A stretch of DNA of 64,000 nt, from contig JAJQJQ010000010.1 in NCBI GenBank assembly GCA_028622995.1, forward strand, positions 5,146,001-5,210,000. The letters are read 5' to 3'. The DNA is from Panagrolaimus kolymaensis (lineage: Eukaryota > Nematoda > Chromadorea > Rhabditida > Panagrolaimidae). The translations under genes and the position numbers were made by a program. The notes beneath the pieces are model-generated. The model made no database searches. It saw nothing but the letters and a program-made list of their open reading frames with translations, and was not told the DNA's origin. Each line of letters begins with the position of its first letter. The stretch's first letter is position 1. Below are positions 33,669-46,874 of the stretch, one piece after another.

Positions 33669-36600
33669 ATGTCTTTTAATAATTTGACGAAGACGGGTTC
33701 TAAGGATTATAATACGGATATTAATAATCATCATCCTTCAAATAGGCAAAGTATGTAGTTAGTAAGTTTAATATATAATTATTTCTTAAAGTTCATATAG
33801 GCTCACAACAACTACAACATCCACACCACCAACCATATCAATATGGGCAAGAAGGTAGCAGCAGCAATAGTAATACGGGAATTATGAATGGATATAATAT
33901 TCCAAGAAATAATATAATTCTTAATGGCAATACCGATTCTATCTCATCTTCAATTGCAAATTTTTTAAATCCTATTTTTAATGAAGTTAAAACAGGCGTG
34001 GATATTAGTGATTCTTCATTGAGGTTATTAAATAACACCAGCTTTAAACCAAGTGGATTTAAACATAATAATAAATTTAGTCGTCAAGAAGTATGTTAAT
34101 TTCATTTATGAGGTAATTTTCTTTATTAAAAATATTAATAATTTTAGCGCCTTCGAGCAATAAACATTGAACATGAAAGGGAAAAAGAAAAGCAGATACG
34201 GGATAGATTGGAAAAGGTATTAATTGTGCCTGTTTCTGTGAGTCATAAATATTAAAAAAATAATAATTATTAAAGGATATTTTTTTCTTTTTTTAGCATG
34301 ATACTGAAAGCAGTGGAATGTCGAATAAAGAAAGTTGTGGTGGAGCTACAATAGAGAGAAAAAAGAAATCAAAGAAAAAACAATCTAATGCACCTGCAGC
34401 AGGAATGGGCAACATTCAAAAATCATCTTTAAAACCATTCGATGAAAGCGCAGATTTGGTTTGTTTTATCTCTCTTAAAAGGCCATAAAAAGAAAAGGTA
34501 AATTATAGTCCAATTCGAAAACATTATTATCTGATGACACAGATGAAAGCGGCCAAGAAGGCGGAGAAAATATTATGAATGGAGAAAAGTTTCTAAATAA
34601 TGGATTTTCCGCATTAAATTCTAAATCTGGAGATAATGAAGGACCAAACGATGAGGTGATATGGATATCCGGAGAAGCAGCCGATAAAATAATGGATAAA
34701 GATAACAGTGATTCTGATTCATCGAACGTGATGAATGGTAATGTTGCCATGGATGAAGAAGAAGAAGAAGATATGACGCTTGTAAAAAGAAAGCGGAAGC
34801 GGTGTACAAAAGCATTCCAAAATAAACAAAATGCTGCTTCGTTGCCTGCACCTCCTCCTGCACCCATAAATCATTCCCAAAGCTTGCCAGATAATAATAA
34901 GAATAATAATAAGAAAACCCGGCAAAAAATACGAAATAATAAAGTAAGCGAAAATTTAAATTTTGTGAATACAACAACCAAATAGATATGATATATTTAT
35001 TTTTTAGACTGAGCCAAAACTTGCACCATTAAAAATTCAAACGGCATCATTTGATATGGAAAATGATTTTCCTCCACTTAGTGCAGCAAGTTCGGCATCA
35101 AGTAAACAAGAAAATGTTCAAATGTCTTTTAATCATGGAGCTAAAAGAATAACTCCAAGCAAATCGGATTCTGTTGAAGCTGAAGATAAAACGTATGAGC
35201 TTGTTAAAAGTGATCCCGTCGCTAGTCCATTAAGATTTTCTCAATCACCACAAAGAAGTTGGGATAAACCAATTTTATCACCAGCTTCAGAAAAACAAAA
35301 TCGAGGGTTAGCAAAGTTATAAAGGTCAGCATAATTTTCATTTTTTTATTTTTTAGTTGTGCTTCTATCGACAACGCTACACCAACTTCATCAAGAGCTT
35401 CAACGCCACAAAAATTAAAGTAAGAAAAAAATTGACTAAAGTTTTTCCATAATCGAATATTTTTAGTGAAAATTTAATTAAAGAAAAATCAGCTTCTCCT
35501 TTGCGTCAAATAAAAAAGTAAACACACACAGATTTTAATTTACTAAAATACAATATTTCTTTTTAGCCAGGATTTGATTTATGATAAACCAACTTCCCCT
35601 GCATTTTTAAGTAAAAAGTTAGTATACACTTTTCTTTTCTAATGACGGCATAATAATTTTTTTTCTTGCTTATAGTGAAGGAAGAAGAACTCCATCGGTT
35701 GGTTCAATAAAGCAAAAATTCGAGTCACCTTCTAGAGGAGAAAGTCAAACGAGAGGAGCTGAAAAATATTATGAAACAAAAGATTCTTCTGGATATAATT
35801 CAGAAAAAAACTTTTCTAATGATTATAGCTACCGAAAAAGTAGCCGAAGCGAAGGTAATTCCTATTATCGAGGTGGTGGTGGTCCACGACATGGTGGAAA
35901 TGCATACCATGGACCTCGAAAACCGCGTTTTTCTAATAATTATCAGCAACAGCAACAAGCACAACAAACGCAGGTGTCCTATTCTACTTATCAAAATAAT
36001 TTATATGATTATTCTTATGTTTGTTTTTAACTAAAGATTTATTGTAGCAACTTTGATTGTCTTTTTAGCAACAGCCACCACAAATGGCACATGTCCCTTA
36101 CATTCCCAATCATCATCATCTTCAACAACCACAGCCACATGAAATGTATCCAATGGCTTCAGGGGTTGGATATCATCCAATATATGCTCAATTTCCTCCT
36201 GTTGCACCTCATATGCCCACGGGTTTTGTTCCACAACAAAGCTATATTCCTATGCAACTTCCATTTCTTGGAGCTAATGGTGAACCTCTTCAGCAACAAC
36301 AGAGTAATTATGGATATGATATATCAAACACTTACTTTACTCCACCGCATTCGGTGATTTCATTATTACCTTATAATTTACCTCAACAAACAAGTCACAC
36401 AGAGGAAGGAGGAGCAAGTCGAGGATCAACCCCTGTTGCTGAATATAATGGACAACGACCTCCATCGGTTCCTGTCACCATCGCTGAAACAAAAATGAGT
36501 CGATCTTCTTCGGTGCCAAATTTTATGGCTGAAGGAACGACTAAAGAAAATTTTAAAGAAAATGTTGAAAAATATGCTTTGCAATTTAATGAAGGAGTTT

Positions 36601-37439
36601 CTTCTGATATTCAAGGCGTTAACCATGGAAAATTGAGATACAGAGATCCTACAACTTCCACAAATTCTGGCATGTTTCATAAACCCACTCCGCCACCAAG
36701 TATCGACACGTTAGGTTCGAAAAAAAAAATTTTAGCTAAAAAATTACGAATTGTTATAATTTTTAGTTTTCTCTCCTAAACTTGAAAAAACTATTAAAGA
36801 AGCTTTATGTTTGAAAGATAATGAATCAGTATTTTATGTAATGGTTACGAATGAACAAGGTCAACATACTCGACAAATGCGGGTTTTAATGAATAATATG
36901 GCACCGGTAAAATTCGATGGTTTTCCTACACCACTTTTACTTAATCCTAAAGTTGGACCTGCAGGTCAATATAGTCAAGCGGTAAGAAATTGCTAAAAAA
37001 CAATATTTAAATTTAAATTTGAAAGATGGGAGGAAATAAGTAACTTCCTTTTTAGGGTTATTATTATGCAAAGCGAGAAAAAATTTGTGTTTCTTCTCCA
37101 GAACATCATGGTCAACCCATGTATCAAAATGTTACAAACTATCATCCTGTTTATAGCTTTTCAGCTACCATACCACCTGAACAGCAACTAGCTCACACAC
37201 AATATCATTTTAGTAAGTTTACTTTCTTACTTTTTATATTTTAATTATTTTTCCTTACTTTTTTAGAAGACCTTTTTGTGATACCAAAAGAACCTCACCC
37301 ATCTCAAAATTACGTTGTCAGTAATGGTGATATTCCTTCAAATGAAGCCAAATTCGAACAAGTTCTTTCTCCTTCTGACGAACCTCAACCTTCCCATTCT
37401 TCAAAATTTACTAATAATACCAGTGCTCAAAATAATTAA
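33669..37439 (+). CDS. Large Q/N- and Ser-rich protein with an FPPL motif, unrecognised
   Basis: Fourteen exons: 33669-33750, 33801-34090, 34148-34216, 34297-34458, 34509-34943, 35008-35306, 35357-35419, 35467-35517, 35567-35617, 35676-35973, 36069-36714, 36767-36981, 37056-37212, 37267-37439; about 996 residues. All junctions keep phase. Three exons are only 51-63 nt. Mostly disordered: acidic run (MDEEEEEDM) beside KRKRKR, Asn/Lys runs, a short motif FDMENDFPPLSAA (about 35047) of the kind found in RNA-regulatory scaffold proteins, a Gly/Arg patch (GGGGPRHGG), and a Pro/Gln/His-rich part. The C-terminal part (SVFYVMVTNEQGQHTRQMRVL, then GYYYAKREK) looks globular. It might be a post-transcriptional regulator or granule component, which is inference only. 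The donor after 35973 is uncertain; a later one at about 36018 would add 15 residues. Confidence 0.75.
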
Positions 37440-38147
37440 TTTTCTCTCCGCGTGTGGGTGTGTGCAACTCATAAACTTGCCGAAGAAAAAAAAGTTTTAT
37501 TTTAAATTTTTTTTTATTAATTTCCTCTAAAATATATACATATGTATTTTGTTTTATTTATTTGTTTGTTGTCGCTTGAATTCAAAAATCCGGTCAAAGA
37601 TGCTAAAATTTTAAATTAAAATTTAAAGGCAATACAATTTTTGAAATTTCTCGAACTTTAGCAATTTTTAATTTTCTTTAAATCGGACTTTGATTATTAC
37701 CAAAAAAAAATTTCTTTCCTATTATTGTTTATTTTCTATGTATTTGCTTTTTAAAAATTCTTGAATTTTATGGTGGATTTTTTTGTCCATCAATTAATGC
37801 TTCTTTTTTCGGTTTTAATATATTTTATGGTATTTATCTTCTTTTACCTTCACGGGCGTTCTTTTGTTTTCTATCTCTATTAGAACTTTCCTTTTTATCA
37901 ATGATCTTTAATAAATAAAAAATGAGTTATTATGCTTTGAAAAAAAAATCTAATTTTATTTTATTTTGTTAATTGTTAGATATAATGATGATTGATAAAA
38001 AATATTTTTTAGTTATCATTGTTAAATTTTTTTATTTTGACACTAAACAACAAAAGCAAATAAAATAATAAAATAAGTAAATAAATTAAAACCAATGTAA
38101 GCAATAGTAATAAAAAACATTACTCAAAAATACCAGTCTTCTAAAAA
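37440..38147. other. Intergenic between convergent genes
   Basis: 3' regions of the Q/N-rich gene (+) and NOMO (-). AT-rich with runs of T and A and an AATAAA near 37911. No coding sequence seen. Confidence 0.5.
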
Positions 38148-41100
38148 TTAATTTTTTCGAGTTCGTCTACGTCGTTGTGGATCGTTATCTTGATCGCCGC
38201 CATTGCCTTGAAATTGATAATTTTGATTCATTATGGCTGCCTTAAGAAGATTAAAACCATGGACAATTTGATTGAGGATTGGAGCAACCTAAAAATCAAC
38301 CAATCATTTGAATTCATTTTTTTTTTTGAAGCCTTACTTTTTCAGGTCGCATAAAAGCAAAAGCTATTATTCCAATAAAAACCATTCCAATATAATTATT
38401 ACTTGAAATTAAAACATCAGATGATTTCTTTTTAGTTAAAATATCTATGGTTGTGGTAATGAAGGGATTTGTAGCTTCAACTTCCTTTGAAGCTTCATGA
38501 ATTCGTTTGCTTTTTCCGTCTGTCACAACAATTTTAAACTTTTCACCTTGAGCAAAAGTGTTATTTACAAAGAAAAAGCGATTTGAAGGTTTTACAACAT
38601 TCATTTTTTGAACTACGGCTCCTTTGTAAAAAAGTTTAACTTGAACTTTATCGGGTTGAGTTTCAGGTTCGATAAAATTTAATTTTCCAAATATTTCAAA
38701 ACTTTGTTGTGAAGATGTAATTACGAAATCCACTCCTCTGCGATCTTCTTTTTTTACTACAGTTTTGATAAAAGGTGGATAAGAATTATGTTCCTTATTT
38801 TCAAGTTTAGGAAAAATTCGATATTCACAACCAAATTGAAGGCCACGAATTCGATAATTTCCATTATCATCGGAAGTTGCATCCTCTAAAACATTTCCAC
38901 AACCAGCTGAAAGAGCTTCAACACGAATATTTGAAACAGCATTCTTGTTTAAATAAGTTGTTTTACCAAAAACACTAAAAAAATAAAGATAAAGCAGAAA
39001 AAGTAAAAAAAAAAACAAACAAACCTGTATGCAAACCGTTTTCCTTGCAATGTGGCTGTAACCAATTCACCTTCTTTAACAACTATTTTTAATGGACTAT
39101 CTTCGAATTTATATTCTTGTAAAATTGCGACAATATAATATTCACCAGGTCGAAGGCCAATATAATTTTGAGTTCCACTTTCACCAATGACTTTGTTCGA
39201 ACGATAATTATCCACTCCGCTAATGGAAGCTAAAACTTCTCCAAGTGGTTGCTTGGTTTCGCTATCGATAAAATTGACTCGCAATTCTGATAATTTAATT
39301 GATTGGAAATGATTATTTTTTTGTTCAATAAATTTATATCCTTCTTTTTCGACGGTTATGGAAAATTTAGTTTCTTTTGAAATTGGTCCGAATTTGAAGC
39401 GGCCTGATTTATCAGTTTTAACTTTAACAATTTCTGATGGATTGTTTTCATTGACGCCAATAACATCGACATCTTCAACTGGGGGATTAATCGACCCTTC
39501 AATGAAGCTACCCTTTTCGGCTTCAAAATATATTGGTTCCATAATGCAATTTCCATCAAAAACAATTTTTTGTAAAAATGGTTTAAATAAGAAAACTTTG
39601 GATTGAGGAATTAATTCAAGAATATTTCCAGATTGATCCATATCAATATAAAATTCAAATCTTTGTTCATGGGCTACTCCTGAAGTTGGATGAAGATGTT
39701 GTTCATCAATGGATTCACCACGAAGAAGAATTTCAAATTTTTCATTTGCTTGGGTTGACAATTTTGTGACTGCGATTGCTTGAGCTTTTTTAGCAATCAA
39801 TTTAATTGAATCAGAAGTTGGAACAATTACATCAGGAATAGGATCAAAAACATGACAAGATTTAACTTCAATTTTATAAGTCCCAATGCTAGGAACGCAA
39901 AAAGAATTTTCTTGTTTCTCTACTGCTACAGTACCTTTATTTGTTGGATGTTGAGTATTTTGCCAATACTAAAAAAAGAAGAGTTAAATCTTTCTGCAAA
40001 GTCATACTTGAAAAATTCTTACTAATTGTGCTGGATATTTTGTATCAACTTCAACTCGATAGCCTGTTTGTTGAAGTTTAAGACCCGAAACATCTTTATC
40101 TTCAATTTGGAATTCAACTCTATCTTTAGACCAGCAAGTTGGGGTTGGAGATTGCACGATCACTAAAAAATGGATTTGTTTAGTTATATATAAATGGGAG
40201 CTAGCTAAACATGTGTCAAAAAATAACTTACAATAATAATGGCCTGGTGGAACATCAGCAAATTTAATTTTAGGTTCCACTGGAAGTCTGGCAATCAAAC
40301 CGTGTGAATTACGAAGTTCAGCTTTATATCCTTGACATTTATCAAGACAGCTAACATCAACTTCAAAATTGGCTTTAAATTGAGTGAATAAAAGATTCAT
40401 TTTGGGTTGAATTGTAACATCAATATTATAAACTTCTGGAGTAACTGGTGGAATACCACTTACTCGAACTGAATATTTTCCAGGTGTTATAGCATGACAA
40501 AATCCTCCTTGAGAATCAACATCAACTGAATAATCTTGGCTTGCTGAATGCAATTCAACTTTTGCATTAGAAAGTAATCCTTGCTCAATTCGAAGAGCGC
40601 CACAAATTTCAACTCTAAAAAACCATATTCATAAAATCTTAGAATATGATGAAAGCCAACTTACTTTGTTGCTTGGATGGTTGGCAATTTAGGAGAACTT
40701 GGAGAAAGTTTAACATTATGAGTATCAAAAGTAAAATGCTTTTTCTCAGCTGTAATACGATAATTTCCAGTTTTAGCGTCTTTGAAAGAAAAATGTCCAT
40801 TTTTATCGGTTACTGCTACTTTTTCACCATTAATGAGAACATTGGCATCCGAAATAGGTTGATTACCAATTGCAACCTGTCCAGATGTTGAAAATCCTGC
40901 AACTTTGAAAGCAACTTCAGCATTTTCTGATCCCATTTTAAATATATTTGTTTTAGGTTCAAATGAAAATTCAATTCCAGCTGATTTTAATGAAGGAGTA
41001 ATGGAATATTCACCAGGTGGTAAACATGGGAATCGAACAGCTCCTTTTGAATCAGCTATCAAAGAATATGAATGTTTGCCATCAGTAGTTTTCGAAACTT

Positions 41101-41970
41101 CAAGTTCATTTTTTTTATACGCGCTTTCAAGTTGCAATTTTTTTGTTGAAGCAAGAGTGACTTTTGCACCTTTCAAAGGATTGAAACTTTCGTCATTAAC
41201 TTTTATGGAAAGAAGATGGCCAGAAATGGTAATATCAGGTTGAACAACCACAGGGGAATCTTTCAAAATGACTGGAACTTTTCCTCTTTCAATACATTGG
41301 GCTTCTTGATCCACATTAAAAACAACATAAGAGCCTGAAAAATTTAAATGTATATTTGGTTGCCAACTTTAAAAAGTAAATTGCTACCGGGAATAGCATT
41401 AAATGAATAAGCTCCATTAGCATCAGTAATAGCTTCACTTTGAAGTTTTCCTTCGGGTGTATACAATCCAAGTTTAAACCCGCGTGGTCCAGACAAATCT
41501 CCGCTTTTAACTTTTCCAGAAATGGTAAAACCAGCATGATTGAAATCAATATCGACACCTTTTGTGCAAGGATCATCTTTGCCATCAACATTTACATCAA
41601 TGGTATCTTTTTCTGTAAACAAAAAATCTTAAAAGTTATAAATAAATTTATGCTAAAATTGTACCAAAAATCCATCCTTGAGGAGCTTTAATTTGGAATT
41701 TGTATTGTCCTTTATTATAAATTGGAATCATATAATATCCGGTGGCAGGATTACATTCAGCTTCATATTTTTGATGTCCTTCAGGAGTTAATAATCTCAC
41801 CTAAACATGAAATGGTAAACTCAAACAAATTATTTTCATGAACGCACCTGAATTTGTGATCTATCAACATTTCCTATAGTATGAACAAATCCTCCACAAC
41901 TAATTACATTGGCAATAGAACTATATATAAAACATAATAAAGAGATCCAAAATAATAAATATAAACCCAT
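38148..41970 (-). CDS. NOMO homologue (nodal modulator, ER translocon accessory)
   Basis: Large ER-membrane protein built of Ig-like/carboxypeptidase-regulatory-like repeats, part of the multipass translocon (TMCO1-NOMO-nicalin) in animals. Exons on the minus strand: 41970-41848, 41800-41665, 41612-41388, 41334-40665, 40614-40232, 40162-40023, 39968-39025, 38974-38338, 38288-38148; 1132 residues, phases consistent. Signal peptide MGLYLLFWISLLCFIYSS, then VISCGGFV and the NOMO-type stretches GYYMIPIYNKGQYKFQI and DDPCTKGVDIDFNHAGF. Repeats with PGxYxI or PPGxY motifs recur (IPGSYVVFN, PPGEYSITP, TPGKYSVRV, PPGHYYLIV, RPGEYYIVA). One TM helix near the C-terminus (YIGMVFIGIIAFAFM) leaves a short basic tail (RRRRTRKN). 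The short intron at 41387-41335 reads partly open but must be removed to rebuild the repeat. Confidence 0.92.
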
Positions 41971-42213
41971 TTTTTAAGAATTGCGCAGCCAGCCACCTTT
42001 CAAAGTTGTCCAAGGCTACGAATGGCAAATAAATGGAAGAGACCAAAAATTGAAGCACCTAAATTCCATTGAATTTCTTCGCGCATTTTGCCACATAACA
42101 AAACTTAGCCTTGAAAAAAAAATTAGTCTTCTTCTTCCTCCTTTAAAATTTTTGCTGTTCGATTCAATTTTAATTAATCAACTTTTTATTCACCTATAAT
42201 AAGCTGCTTCAAT

Positions 42214-43614
42214 ATGAGCTATAATCGAAAAGAACGATTAAAGATTGCAAGTAAATTAGGCAAACAAAAGGGCAGACCTACAAACAATACTATCAGCTGG
42301 CGATTGAGTAAGTTTATGATTCTTTAATTACTTTTTACTTACTCCATTTTTTTAGAAAATCTTCAACATAAAAATATTAAAGAAGCTGAGACGTTACATG
42401 AAAATGAACAATATAATCAAAAAGGAAGATATGTTGATGGACCTGAAGAAATTATGGAAGCGACTGAAGCTGAAGTTCAAGAAGAAGAAGTTAAAACTTA
42501 TAGTCAAAGCATGTTTACCTTTAATGTTTCATTAATAATATTTGATTTTAGAGAAAGGATATACTTTATCTATTGCGTTTCCTGGTTCAATTCTCAACAA
42601 TGCTCAAGGACCTGAATTGAAGACGTATTTAGCTGGTCAAATTGCTCGTACTTGTGCTGTATTTTGTGTTGATGAAGTTGTCATTTTTGATGAAAGTGCT
42701 AGAATGACTGACAAGTTTGTGGATTATACGTTTTTCTTTGCTTATTCATGTATTTTTAGTCAAATTGAAGCTTATTATTCTGGTGCTTGGCTGGGAATGG
42801 AAAACATTAATAGCAAAAACACCGAATGCAACTTTCATATGTCCCGAATTTTAGAATATTTGGAATGTCCTCAATATTTACGAAAGTACTTGTTTCAAAT
42901 GCAACGTCCATTAAAATTTTCTGGTTGGTTTTGTGTATTTCTTCGTCCATATGTATATCATCATTTTTAGGAGTGTTAAATCCTTTGGATGGTATGCATC
43001 ATCTTCGTGCTGACAACTTTACTATCCCATATCGTGAAGGAATTGTTCTTGATAAACCTGTGAAAGATCCTAAAAGAGTTTTATGTGATGTGGGTCTTGA
43101 TAAAGAACTTGAATTGGAAGCTGATTATCCTATTCCACCAAAAACACGAGTTACTGTTAAACTCAAGGAAGATTCAACTCCAAAACGCTATTTTGGCACA
43201 GTTACGAGTCCAAAAGTTATTATGAAGGATCTTGGTATTTATTGGGGATACAGCGTGCGTATTGCCAAAAGCCTTTCTGAAGTTATTAACAATTATGATA
43301 TTGTCATTGGTACGTCTGAGCGTGGTGTGCCTATTCGTGATGCTGAGATTCCTCCTGTTAAGAAAAAGTTGGTTTTTTATGCTTATTTTCTCATATTTAT
43401 CAAAAATTTCAGGCGCGTTATTATTGTATTCGGTGGTTTGCAAGGTTTAGAATCTGCATTGGATGCTGACGAGCAAATTCAAGAAACTGATCCAGCGAAA
43501 ATATTTTCTATTTACGTCAACTCTCTTCCTGGACAAGGAAGTCGTATTATCAGAACTGAAGAAGCTATTCCAATTACTTTGAGTTTGTTGAAAGATCGAT
43601 TTGAAAACCCTTGA
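42214..43614 (+). CDS. SPOUT1/C9orf114-type methyltransferase
   Basis: SPOUT-fold RNA methyltransferase homologous to human SPOUT1 (CENP-32), 388 residues. Exons: 42214-42307, 42356-42502, 42552-42714, 42760-42923, 42971-43367, 43413-43614. N-terminal part is Lys-rich (RKERLKIASKLGKQKGR). The core begins KGYTLSIAFPGSILNNAQ, then YLAGQIARTCAVFCVDEV, LEYLECPQYLRK, LNPLDGMHHLR, GIYWGYSVRIAKSL, IGTSERG and VIIVFGGLQGLESAL, ending PGQGSRIIRTEEAI, the trefoil-knot cofactor region. The weak donor TA|GTCAAA at 42503 is the only one that keeps phase. The phosphatidylserine decarboxylase gene starts 161 bp downstream on the same strand. Confidence 0.93.
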
Positions 43615-43775
43615 TTCTTTGTTACTTTGTTTTTATTTTGTTGATTTTGTGTTAAATAAATTTGAAATATCTCTGTTGTTTGTGCTAATTAAACTTGCGG
43701 TTTTTTCCGATTTTAGTTCCTTTAGAAAAAGTTAAAGCAATCTTTTGTTTATATGAAATTTATAGCCAGAAACTA

Positions 43776-45085
43776 ATGCGATTACTTCCTTTGATTAATA
43801 GGCTGCATTCTTTTAAATCACCAGCTTATTCAAAATTGTTATTTCAACAAAATGTATATAGATATCGTTATTTTGCTACTGAATCAAAACCTGAATTGGA
43901 TACAATTGTTTCAACTCAAATCAGAAAACCACCAAGTTTAAAGAAACTTCTCAAATGGGTTATCACTGGAGGAATTCTTGTTGGAACTGGATCATTCTTT
44001 GTTAACGTATTTGTTCAAGATTATCGTTCACAAAGGGATCCAAAACATTATTACAGCGATTGGAAGGTATGTTTTTACCATTTTGATTTGCTTAAAAATA
44101 AAAAGAGTACATTTTTAGCTTCGACTTTACACTTCTTTACCATTAGCTGGCGTGTCAAGATCTTTTGGATATGTTTCAAGAATGACAATACCAAAATTTT
44201 TACGTGAACCATTATTTGGATCTTTTGCTCGAGCATACGACTGTCGAATTGATGAAGCTGTGGAACAAGATCTTCGAGCTTATCCAAGTTTTGCTGCATT
44301 TTTTAATCGATCTTTGTTACCATCTGCTCGACCAATTAGTGATGTGTCTTTGGTAAGTCGAATGAAGGTTAATGTGAAAACTTAAAATTTTCTTTTAGGT
44401 TTCTCCAGCTGATGGTGTTGTTCTTCATTATGGTGAAGTTGTGGGTCGTAGAATTGAATATGTTAAGGGTCATGATTATGAAGTTACGGATTTTCTTGGT
44501 CCTTCTGTACCTGATGTGAGAGTATGTTTTCTTCACTTTCATTCCACATCTCATTTATCACTTTTTTAGCCAGGAAATTTATTATATCAAGTTGTAATTT
44601 ACTTAGCGCCGGGTGATTATCATGCTTTTCATTCTCCTGTGGATTGGCATGTTTCTGAAAAAGTGCATCATCCTGGATTTTTATTATCTGTTAAACCTAC
44701 TGTATTGGATTGGGTGCCAAAACTTTTCTGCCTTAATGAACGTATGGTGTTATCAGGACAATGGAGACATGGATATTTTTCGATGAGTGCTGTGGCAGCA
44801 ACAAATGTTGGTGATATTTATATCGATCTTGGTCCTGATGAAAAACCTGTAATCAAAACAGAAACACATGAAGTTTCAGCAGCTGATAAAGTTTTCACGA
44901 AAGGAAATAAGGTTGGAGAATTTCGCCTTGGTTCAACGATTGTTTTGGTAAAAAATTCTTTATTTTTAACTTTCATTTCAAGTCATTATTTTTAGATTTT
45001 TGAAGCTCCTGAACACGTCAAATTTGCAATTCGCGCTGGTGATCAACTTCGCTATGGTCAAAGTATGATAGTTAAAGATGTTTAA
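43776..45085 (+). CDS. psd-1: Phosphatidylserine decarboxylase, mitochondrial
   Basis: Pyruvoyl-dependent enzyme of the inner mitochondrial membrane converting phosphatidylserine to phosphatidylethanolamine (371 residues). Exons: 43776-44066, 44119-44352, 44399-44521, 44570-44947, 44996-45085. Mitochondrial presequence-like start ([13 protein letters not shown]), then a membrane segment ([19 protein letters not shown]). Family motifs: [24 protein letters not shown] (catalytic Asp), [15 protein letters not shown], and the autocleavage motif FRLGSTIVL at about 44922-44947, where the Ser becomes the pyruvoyl group. The chosen ATG follows ATTTATAG with an 11-nt spacer, a plausible trans-splice acceptor, fitting a downstream operon gene. 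Confidence 0.95.
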
Positions 45086-45199
45086 TTAGATAGTTGTTTA
45101 TTTACATTTATTATTTTAATAAAGATTATTCACATGAATTTGTAGTAACAATATGATATCAATAAATAAATTTATACCATAATCAATGTAACATACATA

Positions 45200-46276
45200 T
45201 TATTGGACTTGAACTCGAATGTGCTTGCGGACTCTTTTCTTTTGTGCACCATCTTCTTCATTGGATTTCCTTTTAGTAGTAGTGCTTTGAGATGACGGAG
45301 TTTCGTTTTCTTGGAGAATAGGCGGAGGTTGAACAGGAGCTCCATAATATTGCTGACCAGGAGTATGACTGTTGTAATTACAAAGGTGTCGAATGGGACA
45401 AGTTTCACATTTTGGCTTTTTAGCAGTACAATAAGTTTGACCCAAAGCAACGAGAGGTTCATTAACCAAATGATAATCAGACCTGCAAAGTGTTGGTTGT
45501 AAATATGTTACAGAAACAACAAAAAATACTTACTTTGGAATAAGACTTTCAAGATGAAGACCAGTTTTTTCTGCTTGATTTGTACTAACCCAACCAAGAC
45601 GATTAGCAATTCGATGACCATGTGTATCAATAGGAATTCCTTGACCTTGTTGCCAACATACTTCAAGCACGAGTTTTCCAACTTTAGGTCCAACACCAGG
45701 TAATCTTAGAAGTTCGTTATAATTTGAAGGAATGTCACCATCATATTTTTCAACAAAGACTGAAGCACATTTCTTGAGATTTTTTGCTTTGGTCTATAAA
45801 AATTGCATAAAATTACAAAGAATAAGGATTAAAATATTTACTTTGTTCAAATTTATACTTGACATTAAACGAAGTAAATCATTCTCTGGTATCCCATTAA
45901 GACTTTCAGATGTTAAACCACCAGGAAGTTCAGTTTTAAGACTCTTAAAAAGTGCATAAATGTGAATCAATGGTCAATGGAAAGAAGAGTTAGTAAACAA
46001 CATACTTGTACAGTTTTGTGAGTAATTGGATCTTGACTTTGAGGTGATAGAAGGATTCCAACAAAAGATTCAATACGATATTGCTAAAAAATAAAGGAAT
46101 GAAATATTATTGTAACAAGTAAAAGTACTAACCTTACTAGTTAAATCAGCAGTAGACATCGATCGAGCTCCATATTTGTAAACGATTGCAGTTTGAATAA
46201 GTTCATCATTTATTATCAATTCTCGTGCTTGTTTGAAGGCATCAGCTACGACCATAGTACTCTTTTTAGAAATCAT
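45200..46276 (-). CDS. nth-1: Endonuclease III homologue (NTHL1-type DNA glycosylase)
   Basis: Bifunctional DNA glycosylase/AP lyase of base-excision repair for oxidised pyrimidines, 288 residues. Exons on the minus strand: 46276-46133, 46083-46006, 45943-45842, 45793-45534, 45482-45200. It has LLSPQSQDPIT (usual SSQT.D), the helix-hairpin-helix LRLPGVGPKVGKLVLEV with the catalytic Lys, the catalytic Asp in PIDTHGHRIANRLGW, and the 4Fe-4S loop C-X6-C-X2-C-X5-C in YCTAKKPKCETCPIRHLC. A basic, Pro/Gln-rich tail (KRKSNEEDGAQKKRVRK) follows and may be a nuclear signal. Two start Met (46276, 46255) are possible. Confidence 0.94.
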
Positions 46277-46874
46277 TCTTCTTCATAAATAGCAAAAGCA
46301 CATACACGAATAAACAAATACAAAGTTGAAACCTAAAAAAGAAAGAGATAATAAAATATTAAAAAATGCTTATCAAAAAAAACGCGAAACAAGTGTCGAA
46401 AAGAAAATCTCAAAGATCCAAGGCAAACAATAAGCTTTGTAAGGACTGCACCGTATTCGTGGGAAAGTTATTTTTCGTGATAAAAGTTTCAAAATAAGAT
46501 GTTTACACATAACAAGTAACAACTTTGCTGCTAACAGGAGGAACTTTTATTGAAAACACCGAATTTATGGATTAATTTACTGTACTTACATACCAAGCTC
46601 ATCAATGAGTTTCATATAGTTCTTTATGTTTTTTGACTACTACGAGAGTTAACTAATTTTTTGTATTAATTGCATGTAACAAAGTTGGATTAAAGCTAAA
46701 TACTAAAGTAAATAAATGAATCAAAATTAATGATGTTACACCTTTTTAGGTTTGCCTTTGAGTTTTGCAGTCGTCTTCGACTGATAAGAGAGAAAGAAAA
46801 AAAGTAATAGCATAACTACGCTTTTTCATTTATTCGGAAGGTGTTTATTTCTCTTGTTCTTTCTAAACGTAAAA
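46277..46874. other. Divergent promoter region, nth-1 and the 46875 gene
   Basis: 598 bp, AT-rich, between two divergent starts. No ORF or repeat of note. CCTTTTTAGG near 46742 resembles an acceptor. Confidence 0.35.
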
